The notes under the pieces were generated by a model. The model ran no database searches, had not been told where the DNA came from, and was given only the letters and a program-made list of their open reading frames with translations. DNA of 64,000 bases from Candidula unifasciata (Eukaryota; Mollusca; Gastropoda; Stylommatophora; Geomitridae): positions 228,501 to 292,500 of the forward strand of contig CAJHNH020000202.1 of the NCBI GenBank assembly GCA_905116865.2. Reading direction: 5' to 3'. Each line of letters opens with the position of its first letter. Positions within the stretch are counted from its first letter, which is position 1. The translations under genes were made by a program, and so were the position numbers. Below, one piece after another: positions 1 to 11,569 of this stretch.

Positions 1-91
1 GCGGGGTGGGATTGTTGGGAATGGGAGGGGGAATAATAAATAGTCTGAGGAAGCAATGTGCTCCCACCCCATAATACAAAGAGACTCTGTC

Positions 92-510
92 TAGCTCCCC
101 TATAGTTTACAGCGAGGCTGTGCTGTAGCTCCCCTAAAGTTTACAGCGAGGCTGTGCTGTAGCTCCCCTATAGTTTACAGCGAGGCTGTGCTGTGGCCCC
201 CCATAGTTTACAGCGAGGCTGTGCTGTAGCTACCCTATAGTTTACAGCGAGGCTGTGCTGTAGCTCCCCTATAGTTTACAGCGAGGCTGTGCTGTAGCTC
301 CCCTATAGTTTACAGCGAGGCTGTGCTGTAGCTCCCCTATAGTTTACAGCGAGGCTGTGCTGTAGCTACCCTATAGTTTACAGCGAGGCTGTGCTGTAGC
401 TCCCCTATAGTTTACAGCGAGGCTGTGCTGTGCTGTAGCTCTCGTATAGTTTACAGCGAGGCTGTGCTGTAACTCCCCTATAGTTTACAGCAAAGCTGTG
501 CTGTAGCTTA
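92..510. repeat. 34-bp minisatellite, about 12 units
   Basis: The unit reads approximately tagctcccctatagtttaca followed by gcgaggctgtgctg and repeats head to tail with few substitutions. One unit has an extra gtgct, and the last units diverge (gcaaagctgtgctg, then gcttacaacgagg). No coding potential is evident. Confidence 0.95.
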
Positions 511-961
511 CAACGAGGTTGATCCGTAACTTGTCCAGGTTAAAACCTTGCAACTGTCTGATGGCTAATTGCCTAGCTAGCAAGGGCGTTTATGGAAGTA
601 GATTTCGTCGAAAAGAAGGGAAGGTGGGTTGACAACAAACATTGCATGCGTAGCAACTAAAAACAAAAACCGGAAAACGTTTGGGGCGTGAGTGTTTTCA
701 ATGACTGCTATAAAAGGATGCATTTCTCATCTATGGCGTCTGCAAACCACTACATGACAGGCGCCCAACGGTTTCCGCCAGGCCAGCAGTCCAGGGAACA
801 TCAAGTATTGTACTCGAGAGGCCCACTTATCCCAGCAACAGGTTTGTGTGCTCGTGTTCGTGCGTGTGTGTGCGTGCCTGTGTGTGAGAGTGAGTGATGA
901 GCGCGCACGAGTGTTTGTCTCCCTCTGAAAGCTACAACCAGACCGCGGGTTCTGTTGCCAG

Positions 962-1002
<41 letters not shown>

Positions 1003-1348
1003 ATAGAGAGAGATGGGGCGTTAGTGGGGTGGGGCGTTAGATGTGTAACGTAGACACATCACAATATGTGTCAGGCGCGCTGAAACAAATTAAACTTTTT
1101 TTTTAATATATAGTTTATAAGCGTAATTATTATAAAATAAATAATAACACATAAATATAATAGTCTATTTCAAATAATAATATTTCAAATAATATGAAAC
1201 TACTACATAAGGGGTTAAGGGAGCTTTCCCCCCCCCCACATATTTTTCTGGGGGGGGGGGGGGGGAAGGCTCGGGCGCTCTGAACACCTTGATCCGAGTA
1301 AACGCACGCGCTAGACCCCGGACATCCCCTTGTGAGATGCAGTGTTTC
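511..1348. other. No gene seen; CA microsatellite and AT-rich stretch
   Basis: The only structure is a TG-rich run near 845-895, a (CA)n tract at 964-999, a very AT-rich stretch at 1090-1200 and C/G homopolymers at 1220-1265. Short open frames here are low-complexity and I do not support any of them as genes. Confidence 0.6.
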
Positions 1349-1522
1349 GTTATTTGAAGCCCTACCCCGGCTCTTGCCAGGGGCCGCAATATAGCCCGGC
1401 CATAAATATGGTCTAATGGCTAAACGCGGTTTCTGGGACCTCTCCGCGGGTGATCCTCATCCGCATGGTGGCACTTTGTGACATCGGGTGTGTATCGCTT
1501 GTGTGATGTCCCGGTGGGGTAA
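1349..1522 (+). repeat. SINE family VI copy (tRNA-like head)
   Basis: The head reads atggtctaatggctaaacgc, which resembles a pol III A box, followed by a B-box-like gcgggtgatcc. The tail ends gtgatgtcccggtggggtaa. The same sequence recurs inverted at 23190-23365, including the ggtggcactttgtg segment, so this is a dispersed repeat. The tRNA origin is inferred from the boxes only. Confidence 0.75.
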
Positions 1523-1659
1523 AAGAAGATAGATTCACTGGAACAGTCAGCATCTACACGTTGACATACGCTGCGGGAGATGGAGGGGGGGGGGGCATCT
1601 GTTGGTGGGATGTGGCTAGTGTGGATTCTTAAATCAGTAATAATAAAATCTACAACATA

Positions 1660-1852
1660 CGCCATGTTCTAGATGCTCGCCTGCGGACAGGAAGGTCATG
1701 GGATCGGGTCCCGACCGAACCGGGCTTTCTTTAAACAAAATGGCCTTGGCTCCCAGGTCAACCCAGCTTTGAGTGGGTACCAGGTGCAGTCTTGGGAAGT
1801 AAAAGGAGGCCGGCGTGATGCCGACCAAATCATCCACCAAGTGCCTTTTGTG
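1660..1852 (+). repeat. SINE family III copy
   Basis: An A-box-like tagatgctcgcc and a B-box-like ggatcgggtccc precede the family signature gggtaccaggtgcagtcttg and gaagtaaaaggaggccggcg. The signature recurs in at least seven other places in the window, on both strands. Confidence 0.75.
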
Positions 1853-2577
1853 TAATAAAATATAGGTAGAGACATATTTGCGCAATACGCCTGAAAACGT
1901 GGAATAGGGTTCTGTACTATTTTTTTGCATAGGCTATGTTGACGCGTCAGTAACAAGATGGCTCTGATTCAACACCCCCCCCCCCCCCGGTCTCTTTTTC
2001 TCTACTTCCCTCTCTTCTATAAAACAAAAGCTACTGGACCTTAACAGCTGGGAAAGCGCTACCAAGTAATCAATGAAATGGATGTTAGTAAGCGCTAACA
2101 GCTATCCAACGCATACACGGTCACAGCGCTTTGAGTGTGAAAGACAAAACATCGAATCAGTCAATGGGTTTACTTGTCGCTACTGCTAAATAATCGATGA
2201 CGGTCGGGATTCAAATTGTCCAATCAGTGAGGTCCTAACACAAACGGTCACACCTACAGCCCAATAGCAGTTGAAGTTACAACCTGAAAGGGCTTTCATA
2301 ATACAGTGACTATAACAAAAGCTAAGGCAGATGGCCAGATCTAACAAACAATATTTGGTGCATCTGCTGGAAATGTCTGAATCGTAGAGCAGAGCGAGAG
2401 GACTATCACATACAGAACACTGCTCTGGGGGTACTGAAAAAGGCGCCGGATGTGTGTGTGTGGGAGGGCGGGGGGGGGTGGGGACTATTCGCGAACGTAT
2501 ACTGCGTGTGCGCCGCCACAAAGACTTCTGATTATTCCTAATTAAATACTTCAATTACTAGAAGCAAACTGTGTGTG
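1853..2577. other. No supported feature
   Basis: Unique-looking non-coding sequence with a poly-C run near 1975-1988 and a GT/G-rich stretch at 2452-2482. I see no conserved protein segment or recognisable repeat. Confidence 0.5.
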
Positions 2578-2662
2578 TCAGTGAGTGAGTGAGTGAGTGA
2601 GTGAGTGAGTGAGTGAGTGAGTGAGTGAGTGAGTGAGTGAGTGAGTGAGTGAGTGAGTGAGT

Positions 2663-2709
<47 letters not shown>
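2578..2709. repeat. (GTGA)n then (GA)n compound microsatellite
   Basis: About 23 uninterrupted gtga tetramers pass directly into about 20 ga dimers. The open frame across it is only a translation of the repeat (THSL/SL runs). Confidence 0.97.
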
Positions 2710-2715
<6 letters not shown>

Positions 2716-3435
2716 ACAATTATTTTAATTCTGTTGTCAACATCTGCTAATGCCGCTAGCCATCGCAGTTTGCCAGACGATCGGCAGCCGAGCCAACGAA
2801 CGCTCGCAATCACAATTATTATTTATTGTTTAACTTAATTTAAAATATAGTACACTTAACAATCGCTTTAGACCCATCAAAGATTCAAACAGAGGATCAT
2901 GTAGAGTCAGAAGAATCAACGAAATTCATAATCTGTTTATGTTTAAACCCCTTCCCCCCCCCCCCCCCCCCCAACTGTTGGGATCATTAGCCCTACCAGA
3001 CTGCAATATCCATCCATCCATTTAGGAAACACAAAACAAAGACCACGTTAAACCTACCTCAAGCAGTATCGGTTATATCTGTGGTCTGACTGTAATAGTC
3101 GGGCACACGGAGAGAATGACAGCAGACCACTAGGCAGAGCAAAAAAGCGGTGGGGATGGGGGGGGGGTATACAGACTTACACACGCTGGGGGTCACAAAG
3201 TGGAAAGAGAAGGCCAGTCAGCGAGATAAATAAAGGCGAGCGGTATATGCAGCCACGAACCGCAAAGGCTTGGAATGCTGAAGAAGAAGAAACTTAACAA
3301 TCAAGACCGGTTAAATATGTGGCATTTACAGGATAACAGACATGATATCGTTGATTAAATTACTGCTATTATGACCCAAACAAATCCGCAAACACTGAAC
3401 GAGATAACGCTGTAAATCGTCGTCGAAGCTACTGT
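2710..3435. other. No gene; poly-C run and possible SINE remnant
   Basis: Contains a C17 tract near 2956-2972. A stretch at about 3225-3290 ends gctgaagaagaagaaac and looks like a SINE 3' end with a (GAA)n tail, but too little is left to place it in a family. Confidence 0.4.
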
Positions 3436-3545
3436 GGTCGTGTCTGATGTGACACTCAACGGGCAGCTAGCCGTTCTATGGACAGAGGCCGAGCCATATG
3501 GGATAAAACCCGGTGCAATGAAGTCGATCCTCTAGACTTTGTGAA
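3436..3545 (+). repeat. SINE family V, 3' part
   Basis: The segment gggataaaacccggtgcaat followed by gaagtcgatcctct matches the 3' end of the fuller copy at 60385-60625. The tRNA-like head is not recognisable here. Confidence 0.6.
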
Positions 3546-3876
3546 TACCGATCAATACACGTAAATGCAATGTAAATGTGTGGTGTGGTAGAATCTTTAT
3601 GGCGAAATGATCAAGTCGTTTGTCTCGTCTTCCGGTGATCATTCCATTTCCAGTTCCTCACTTCAGTTTGCAAATTAAGTGCGTCATTCGGAGATCTCGT
3701 GTGGGGGGGGGGGGGTGGAAGGGGGGGGGGTCATCGCTGACGCTATGGGACCATGTGCCTTGTAAGACGCCTTCGACAGGTGTGGGTGGTGTGGAGGCTT
3801 GTGGAGACAAAAGTGGACAAACCAGTGTGCTAGGCCCCTAGGTCAACCACTTACGGGAATGAAATTTTGGTCCTAT

Positions 3877-4174
3877 TCACGTTTCCCGGCCCATCTACAC
3901 ACTGGCTGACCTTTCATTCATACTCTCTTAGACGTCTAAGGGGTGTCACGTTGTCTTGCCTCTACTTACATCGCGTGTCCTATACTACACGCTGACACAC
4001 ACAGCTTTTAACGACCCCAACATATCTAGAACTTACCCAAACCCAAACCCCCTACCCACAGCCTTAGCCTAGGTCCCACGAGAGACTTTTTTTGTGGGGA
4101 AAAAACAGTACAACGTGACACCCCTCTGACCTAGACGAGAGTGACAAAGTGTGTAGATGGGCCGGGAAACGTGA
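3877..4174. mobile_element. Non-autonomous TIR element, about 298 bp
   Basis: The first 27 bp (beginning tcacgtttcccggcccatct) are the exact reverse complement of the last 27 bp. Beyond these, further inverted similarity extends inward around ggggtgtcacgttgt on the left and acaacgtgacacccct on the right. There is no coding capacity, so this is a MITE-like or foldback element. Internal motifs (cctaggtcccacgagag; cttttaacgacccc) recur near 46.9, 48.2 and 49.9 kb, suggesting a family. The transposase class is not identifiable. Confidence 0.88.
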
Positions 4175-5440
4175 AAAAGACCGGGATTTTTATTTAAGGC
4201 AAGTCACTTGGATTATACCAAGGAGCTAACGCAGAAATAATGTCAAGGATACTATTCTCTAATGATAATAGTTATAACGTCTACACCCACTACAACTAGA
4301 CGACTGTGGCATCGAAGTACTGGCCGTACCGTACACCGAACATTTGTGTTGTAGTGTCAACTGCGTGCGCACACGCAACCAACACTCACACGCTTAACAA
4401 GTGTGCAGCCAGCGTATGTCTACAGCCTAGCGCCTGCCTGCAGGCATTTCACTACATTCCATAGAACGTATATCCCTAAATGTTATAATATTGAACGAAG
4501 TTCTTTTTCTGTGTGGACAAATACTGAAAATACTTGCTTCGACATTAAGTTGTACAGTCCTGTTGCTTTTGAAAGGAGGTGAAGTGTGCACATGTAGTGA
4601 AGAATTAATTAGCTACCTAAATGCAGGGAGGGGGGACGGGAAAAACAAAACGGCGCCCCGCTGAAGGACGGAGGGAAGGTGCAGGGATGAGATCCTACGT
4701 TTGCGCGTAAACCCGCGAGCTCGACAGCCTGACCAATAAAAACGCACGGTGTTCGTGAGCCCCGAAACCAGCATAATAATCGCGACCAATGAAATGCCAG
4801 CTGCGCCGGCGACCACGGGTTGCGGGTGCTTGTTTATTGATGCAGTCAGCTGGAATGGCAAGGTAGGACTTGGCTTTTAGGAAGGGGAGCTCGCTCAATT
4901 GCTCATACCTGATCCGGCTAGGAAGTTACAACCACGGTATTGAAGCTGAAATTGTGCTGCCAAATGTTACAACAGCCACGCCATCTCTTCACCCACGGTA
5001 ATATAAAGAAGACACTAACGACCGACACGCACAAACACAAAGGACAGCGGTGTCCATTCATCATATAGGCTAGCTTAAAGTGACAAGACAAATCATTGAT
5101 TACCTAAGGTCGGTTGTGCTCTTCCGTTGGGACGTATTCTGAGGAGGGGAGGGGCGTGTAGGAAAATTCCCCGGTAAATTACAGTTAACTCCCATGGTGG
5201 GCAAAAGTAAACATCCCTGTTAAACGGTTTTACACAAGATCTATTATGCACAGGTCAGAAAAACTAGCGGATCGTCATCATCATATAGCTACTGGTGATT
5301 TACACAACATCGATCACTGATATTCATTTCTGTTAAAGATGTGCCCCAGTGTAACAGTACCAAACAGTTTTCCATTGGTTTCTCTAACTTCTCTTTCCCT
5401 ACAACTTTCCTATTCGTGGGTTCGTTTCACGGACGCGTCG
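4175..5440. other. No supported feature
   Basis: Ordinary-looking non-coding sequence. A GC-richer patch at about 4620-4860 carries ccaat-like motifs and an open frame of about 80 codons, but it resembles no family I know and I do not support it as a gene. Confidence 0.45.
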
Positions 5441-5560
5441 TTTCAATTCACGATCAAGTCGCTTTACGGAGATCCCTGGGGATCATTGCGGAAGCTACAG
5501 ACTTCGTGCTCTGTGTGATGCTCTTGACAGAAAAGCCAACTTTGCAATGAAGTCGATTCT
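5441..5560 (+). repeat. SINE family V fragment leading into array
   Basis: The segment gcggaagctacagacttcgt, gctctgtgtgatgctcttga and tgcaatgaagtcgattctc matches the 3' half of the 60385-60625 copy. The 28-bp minisatellite begins directly at its 3' end. Confidence 0.65.
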
Positions 5561-6177
5561 CATGTTGTCCCATACAACTTTCCGTTCTCATGTTGTCCCA
5601 TACAACTTTCCGTTCTCATGCTGTCCCATACAACTTTCTGTTCTCATGCTGTCCCATACAATTTTCTGTTCTCATGTTGTTCTATACAACTTTCTGTTCT
5701 CATGCTGTCCTATACAACTTTCCGTTCTCAAGTTGTCCTATACAACTTTCCGTTCTCATGTTATCCCATACAACTTTCTGTTCTCACGTTGTCCCATACA
5801 ATTCTCTGTTCTCATGTTGTCCCATACACCTTTCAGTTCTCATGTTGTCCCATTCAACTTTCTGTTCTCATGCTGTCCCATTCAAATTTCACGCTGTCAT
5901 TATATGGTTCCATACAACCTTCCTGCTGTAATTTTGTTTCCCATACAACCTGCCTGCTGTAATTTTGTTTCCCATACAACCTTCCTTCTGTTACTTTGTT
6001 TCCCATACAACCTTCCCGCTGTCACCGTACTGTCAGATACACGTTGTCATTATGCTGTCCCATACAACCTTTCCGTTGTCATTATGCTGTCCCATACAAT
6101 CTTTCCGTTGTCATTATGCTGTCCCATACAATCATTCTGTTGTCATTATGCTGTCCCCTACAACCTACCCACTGTCG
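5561..6177. repeat. 28-bp minisatellite with longer derived units
   Basis: The unit is catgttgtcccatacaactt followed by tccgttct, with about 11 copies to 5890. It then passes into longer related units built on gtcccatacaacc with cattatgctg. Frames stay open for up to about 216 codons because 28 is not a multiple of three and stops are absent from the unit. I read this as an artefact, not a gene. Confidence 0.93.
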
Positions 6178-6487
6178 CAAAATTAATCCTGCAGTAAGAG
6201 CACATCATTCTTAACCGTTCGGCTAGCCGCTCCTCAAACATTGCTCTAAGGAGAGAGGGGGAGGGCGGGTAGAACGAACGAACTTTATTTGAGGAGAGAG
6301 GGTGGGTAGAACGAACGAACTTTTTTTTCAGAGGATTAAAAATTAAGAGAGAGACAGCACTAACAAGCAATACTGGGTGAGTACTTTTGTTAGAATATGA
6401 GCTGTCATACACAGCATGTGAGTGTTTGTGTGTGTGTGTGGGGGGGGGGGGAGAAGAACCTCTTGTTCTCATTTGCCTTTTTGCCTG

Positions 6488-6582
<95 letters not shown>

Positions 6583-7020
6583 CCCACTTCTAAGCTCTAC
6601 CCATCAGAACACTCTGCCTTTGTGAGCACTAACGAGCCAGGTTTGCCGTTATCTCACCATAAATCAATGTGTCGGTGCAGCACTGCCACTGGGCTCAGTG
6701 TTATCCTGTACGCTAAAAGCTATCCACGAGGCATTATGTACCATTACTGGCTGCCCAGGAGGGTGTTGCCGAGGAATTATCCTCAACGGTCTCTTGTCTA
6801 GAAATCTGTTGTCTGCTGCATGCTACACCATCATCATGTTGGCTACAGGGCTTTTTTTTTTTTACCTCCTAGCGGGAAAATGTGATGGTACTCACTGTAA
6901 AATATAAGTTCTTTTCTTTTAATTCACCACATCTCGGGTATTCCCAGATTTTGTGGCGAGATCCAGGAAAATTTCAACAGTATAGGGATGTTCAGGATAT
7001 ATGGATGAAAACCTATTTCA

Positions 7021-7091
<71 letters not shown>

Positions 7092-7326
7092 GATTTTCTT
7101 TAGCAACCATCTGTCGATTCCCTCTCTCTAGAATAGCTACAGCTGTTCTATATGTTATATATTATTCCATATGTCCACATCTTCCTAATGCCGCAATCCT
7201 TCAATACAGTTCCTCATGCTGTGGTGGTACACCCCCCCCCCCCCCCCACCGTACAATTATGTTTTCGTTGCAACCTCATAACTTCAGTGAATATGTGTTG
7301 TCCTGTGGTCTTAGGCAACCCCTGTG
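6178..7326. repeat. Two long (CT)n microsatellites, otherwise nothing
   Basis: (CT)n runs occupy about 6489-6577 and 7022-7088. A short direct duplication of gagggtgggtagaacgaacg is seen at about 6265-6325, and a T/C homopolymer pair near 6850 and 7225. No gene is supported. Confidence 0.9.
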
Positions 7327-8174
7327 AAAGGGTCATTCCACCCACAGGTTGAGAGCCGCTCATCTAGAGGGTCCCCTTTCGACTTCACTTTACAATCAAA
7401 GGGTCATTCCACCCACAGGTTGAGAGCCGCTCATCTAGAGGGTCTCGTTTCGACTTCACTTTACAATCAAAGGGTCATTCCACCCACAGGTTGAGAGCCG
7501 CTCATCTAGAGGGTCCCCTTTCGACTTCACTTTACAATCAAAGGGTCATTCCACCCACAGGTTGAGAGCCGCTCATCTAGAGGGTCTCGTTTCGACTTCA
7601 CTTTACAATCAAAGGGTCATTCCACCCACAGGTTGAGAGCCGCTCATCTAGAGGGTCTCGTTTCGACTTCACTTTACAATCAAAGGGTCATTCCACCCAC
7701 AGGTTGAGAGCCGCTCATCTAGAGGGTCCCCTTTCGACTTCACTTTACAATCAAAGGGTCATTCCACCCACAGGTTGAGAGCCGCTCATCTAGAGGGTCT
7801 CGTTTCCACTTCACTTTACAATCAAAGGGTCATTCCACCCACAGGTTGAGAGCCGCTCATCTAGAGGGTCCCCATTCGACTTCACTTTACAATCAAAGGG
7901 TCATTCCACCCACAGGTTGAGAGCCGCTCATCTAGAGGGTCTCGTTTCGACTTCACTTTACAAAGGGTCATTCCACCCACAGGTTGAGAGCCGCTCATCT
8001 AGAGGGTCTCGTTTCGACTTCACTTTACAATCAAAGGGTCATTCCACCCACAGGTTGAGAGCCGCTCATCTAGAGGGTCTCGTTTCGACTTCACTTTACA
8101 ATCAAAGGGTCATTCCACCCACAGGTTGAGAGGCGCTCATCTAGAGGGTCTCGTTTCGACTTCACTTTACAATC
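7327..8174. repeat. 71-bp satellite, 12 units, hAT-end-like
   Basis: The unit begins aaagggtcattccacccaca, continues ggttgagagccgctcatcta and ends ctttacaatc. Copies differ mainly at one gggtctcg/gggtcccc site, and one unit lacks 4 bp. Read in reverse, it contains agcggctctcaacctgtggg followed by tggaatgaccctttga, the kind of terminal sequence (CAGNGGTTCTCAACC...) typical of hAT elements. The array is therefore probably an amplified transposon end. The tandem structure is seen directly; the hAT link is family knowledge. Confidence 0.95.
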
Positions 8175-8333
8175 TCCTACAACCAACCAACCGTCAGAGT
8201 ATAATGAGACCTCTAAGGCTGCCATCTACGTTCATACTCGGAAAGAAATATTCAAAGACAAAGCAGAGGAATACATCAAACATTGGCCAGAAAGGAAAAA
8301 AAAACATATAAACGATGAGACTACACCTGTGGT

Positions 8334-8564
8334 GTCGGCTCTGTGGCTAAGTCGATGCGAACGCTTCGTAATGCCGGGGTGCCGGGTTCGATCCCATCTG
8401 CGGGCCATGCGCCTTGCGTTGGTTTTAGACAGTGGTATCAGGGTGCTGACCGTCCAGAGGAAATGGCAAATTACTGGACGTAAATTCGCCAAGAAAAACC
8501 ACACAACAGCCAGGGGCTGCTGGGGTTGGTTCTGCAACATCGTGTAAAGGATACGCAACTAACC
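8334..8564 (+). repeat. SINE family I, near full-length copy
   Basis: A tRNA-like head (ggctctgtggctaagtcgat for box A; gggttcgatccc for box B) is followed by a conserved body (ggcaaattactggacgtaaa) and the end taaaggatacgcaactaacc. At least six more copies lie in the window, on both strands. One of them (55738-55941) has a clear target-site duplication, which proves retroposition for this family. Confidence 0.9.
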
Positions 8565-9165
8565 TTTACATCTAAGGAATAGGACTAAGTCACACAAAAG
8601 GAAGGTGCCCCTAGTCCTCCCACACTCCAATCTTCTCATGTGTTTATTCAAATACGCTTGTACATAACCAGGTCCTTCTGTATATATAGAGAAGGCCGTG
8701 TACATAACACAACAAACGGCAACACGTGTAAACAGAAGGTGGACAACTGATGTTGGGATAACTGCGCAATGGCTAGGTGCTGTGTGAATTATCCGACCGT
8801 GTCGGCCGGGGAGGCGGTTAAGGGTCACTCAAGCAGATAAAGAGGTCATGTCCCCGCCGGAACGACAGTACAATACTGCCTTCGTTCATTTTGTACCATT
8901 TCGATCTTAGGACTACCGACCAATGCTGCTTTATTTTCCCCCAGATCTGGGTTTTTATTTGACGCCTTAGGGAAATTTTTTTTTTTTTTTTAATATATAT
9001 ATCCTTATATAAAAGTGGTGAATGTTTCGTTTCGTAACTATAAATTGTGTACATTTTAACAATCTGGGGGGGGGGGGGGGGGGGGGGGGGGGGTTCTTTC
9101 TATGTATTACTTGGGTTTTTGTTTAGCGAAGCTGGGTTTTTCAACAACAACAAATCCCACTGGCA
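8565..9165. repeat. Poly-G(28) tract; otherwise no feature
   Basis: A run of about 28 G lies at 9066-9093. The stretch tatccttatataaaagtggt with flanking bases (about 8995-9060) recurs inverted near 18075-18130, so an unclassified repeat is present at low confidence. Confidence 0.6.
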
Positions 9166-9358
9166 GCCCTGGTAGCGGTAGATGCTCATAGGTGCGGATT
9201 CGGGTCCTGGCGGTGCTCGACTTTTTTTTTCTCTTCAGAGATGACCTTGGCTCTTAGGGCGATCCAGCCTTCAAATAGGTACCAGGTAAAGCCCGGGAAG
9301 TAAAGGCGGCCGGTGTGATGTTGATCTCTTAACCCACTGAGCGACGATAGGTCTATTA
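9166..9358 (+). repeat. SINE family III copy
   Basis: The box-B-like ggattcgggtcctgg and the signature taggtaccaggtaaagcccg with gaagtaaaggcggccggtgt are both present. This is one of the better preserved copies of the family. Confidence 0.8.
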
Positions 9359-9390
9359 AAAATAATTCTAGCCCTATATGCCCTAACATG

Positions 9391-9481
9391 GTAAACTACT
9401 GGATGTAAATTTGCCTAGAAAAATAAAAAACAGCCTAAAAATGCTGGGATTGGCTCATGTAAAGGATACGCAACTAATTAA
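9391..9481 (+). repeat. SINE family I, 3' fragment
   Basis: Only the 3' part is present, from actactggatgtaaatttgc to atgtaaaggatacgcaacta. The head is missing, consistent with 5' truncation or decay. Confidence 0.75.
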
Positions 9482-9489
9482 CTAAAGAC

Positions 9490-9786
9490 GAATGATAAGA
9501 ATACCCAGGACGGATAAAAAGAGTAAAGAAGATGTTTTGAATGAAAGTGACTCACTGAGAGAACTGACTGTCCACATCAGAAAGAGACAAATCTACAAAC
9601 TGTGATCATCTGATGAGAAGGTGAAATCTGGACGATATCGTGACAGTAGGAAAGTTGGGAGGGGAGGAGAGATAAAGGAAGACCGAGAGAACAAATGCTG
9701 GACAGTCTGACATGGTGGCATGGAGGATCACCTGTGTCAGAGTTGCCACATGGCAGTGACTTTAAGAAGAAGATACGCTTAATAGA
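9490..9786 (+). pseudogene. LINE 3' end (RT C-terminal remnant)
   Basis: Conceptual translation with frame changes gives RIPRTDKKSKEDVL, then LRELTVHIRKRQIY, then GRPREQMLDSLTWWHG. This is the order seen in the region C-terminal to the RT domain of non-LTR retrotransposons. It ends in a short GAA-rich tail (agaagaagatac). Stops and shifts show it is dead. The 52975-53410 copy shares the LDSLTxW and SELxxG words. Confidence 0.75.
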
Positions 9787-9992
9787 CCTAAGGTGTGGAA
9801 AGGGGGTCCATTACTTCTAGTTTACTCACAGATGACACTTGGCTGGTGTAATCCTGACAGGTGCCCTTATGTTAACTTCCACGTCCAGCTGCATATTCTG
9901 GAACTGGCCGTGTTAACTTCTCATGAGGTTAAACGGCGTATCCTGAATTTGCTTCTGGATGGAATGGTAAACCATAAAGGTCTAGAAGGTCA

Positions 9993-10288
9993 AGGTAAAG
10001 AGATGTGAACCAGCCTCATTGCACACGGTTATAAACCATAAGTGCTCTGCCACCAGTACGGTCAGCTGATAAGAAACTGTATTCTGCCTGTGTCGCCGTC
10101 CGCATGCAACTCCGTAGTTACGGCGACGTTCCTCCATTTACCCCAGAGTACCCATTAAACCTGGTACCCATTACCTAGAGGCTGGGTAAACCCCAATAAC
10201 CGCCCGGTTTCGAACACCGGCCATGGGCTGCAGCGAGTCGCAGCTGGATTTGAAAGCGAGTCTCTTATCGACTGCGCTAACGCGGCCC
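9993..10288 (-). repeat. SINE family II copy
   Basis: On the minus strand the head reads gccgcgttagcgcagtcgat (box A) and ggtgttcgaaaccgg (box B). The body contains gtaaatggaggaacgtcgcc and the end contains atggtttataaccgtg. Two further copies lie at 30379-30676 (minus) and 48570-48873 (plus). Confidence 0.85.
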
Positions 10289-11569
10289 CCTAGGTCTATG
10301 TCTAAAAGTGACAAACCGATCGATTGACTGATTGATCAGTTTTCACCACAATCGAGGATGGCTACAGTGGACAAGTGCATCCTCTGCTGTCTTTGAGAAT
10401 ATGAGGCGCTGAATACCAAATCTCTTCCACGGTGCGACTCTCGTACCACTGTTGAAAACCCAGGATATACGTCGTTTCCTAAAACCGCCTGCCGCGCATT
10501 TCGAATCCTGATCTGTTAGGAAATTATGAAACGCGTTCACTTAACTCTAAGTCCAGGATGTCAAACTAACGATCCCCTGGTGGTCGTATAGGTCAAATTT
10601 TGTCGTCACGAGGGCCACACCCGACAACTTTTTGGAGTCATTTAATTTTTTTTATTGTTTAAATTGCAGAATGTTTCCTTTGTGCGGCCCGCAGGTGTGC
10701 TTGCAAAGGGCCGTTCGCAACTCGCAGAAGCCAGTCTGACATGCACAAAGGTAATTTTTTTTTTCCACCCTATTTCGGGGCGTCCAGGATTTCGTGAGGG
10801 GTTCTTGGGAAAGTCCAATATCATGGGGGGGGGGGGGGGTTAGTGTTTGTCTGTGTTCATTTAACACTCAACACCCCTATATTACTGGACTTTCCGGGAA
10901 CTCCACACAAAATCTCGGAGTTCCCGAGATGAGCTAAACGTAAGGGATGAGGACCAGCACAATACCTCTAAGTAGAATCAAGCAGTTTTACTAAAGGGAT
11001 TGATACATATGTAACAGAACTAGAAGAGCACATGCAAATACATTATAAAATAAAGTATACCTGCATTCATAAACGGAGAGACGCAACCATGAGCTTTACA
11101 ATACGAGGCCAGCTTAGCCACAGAGACACGGCCCTATCGTTATACAACACGGGCATTTAAATATAATACGGACAGATACATGTAAACATTGGGCGAATGG
11201 CGATCAGGGGACTTATGTTGTGCTTGCTCCCCCGCAGGGTTTTTATTACATTACATTACATTCGTGTAGACAGCCTGTTATATCCCACGTGTGTGGGTGT
11301 AGTGACTGACACCGAATACCTCTTATCGCCCCAGCCTGAGTCATCGAGCGTACACTCTACACAAGTCTATGCTGCAAGGGATACGCATTGGTTTGAACTG
11401 AAGCGAAGCTTTAAATTGCGATGTGTCAATCGAGTACAACAAAATGCAGAATTTCACCAAGAATTAGCGACGACGCATTTACAGAATTAGGACAATCCTA
11501 TTCAGCACAAAGAAACATATCACAGAAAGCATATTCATTCCCACCATATGCTACCAGTGCCAGACATGG
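10289..11569. other. hAT-like remnant near 10.55 kb; otherwise nothing
   Basis: The segment ccaggatgtcaaactaacga (10552-10571), followed by gagggccacacccga, resembles hAT ends of the CAGGGGTGTCAAACT...GGGCCAC type. A tgcggcccgcaggtgtgctt element is seen near 10681. A G14 run lies near 10826. The rest, including an open frame of about 97 codons at 11197-11490, shows no recognisable protein. Confidence 0.4.

Noticed and set aside
4613..4861. Possible small gene in a GC-richer patch
   Set aside because: No similarity, and overlapping frames are equally open.
5547..6197. Long open frame over the 28-bp repeats (about 216 codons)
   Set aside because: It is a translation of a minisatellite, with overlapping frames equally open. 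No unique leader or conserved domain.
6387..6801. Open frames across the CT microsatellite
   Set aside because: Serine/leucine runs are translations of (CT)n.
11197..11490. Possible 97-codon gene
   Set aside because: No recognisable similarity, no splice or promoter context. An open frame of this length is expected by chance.
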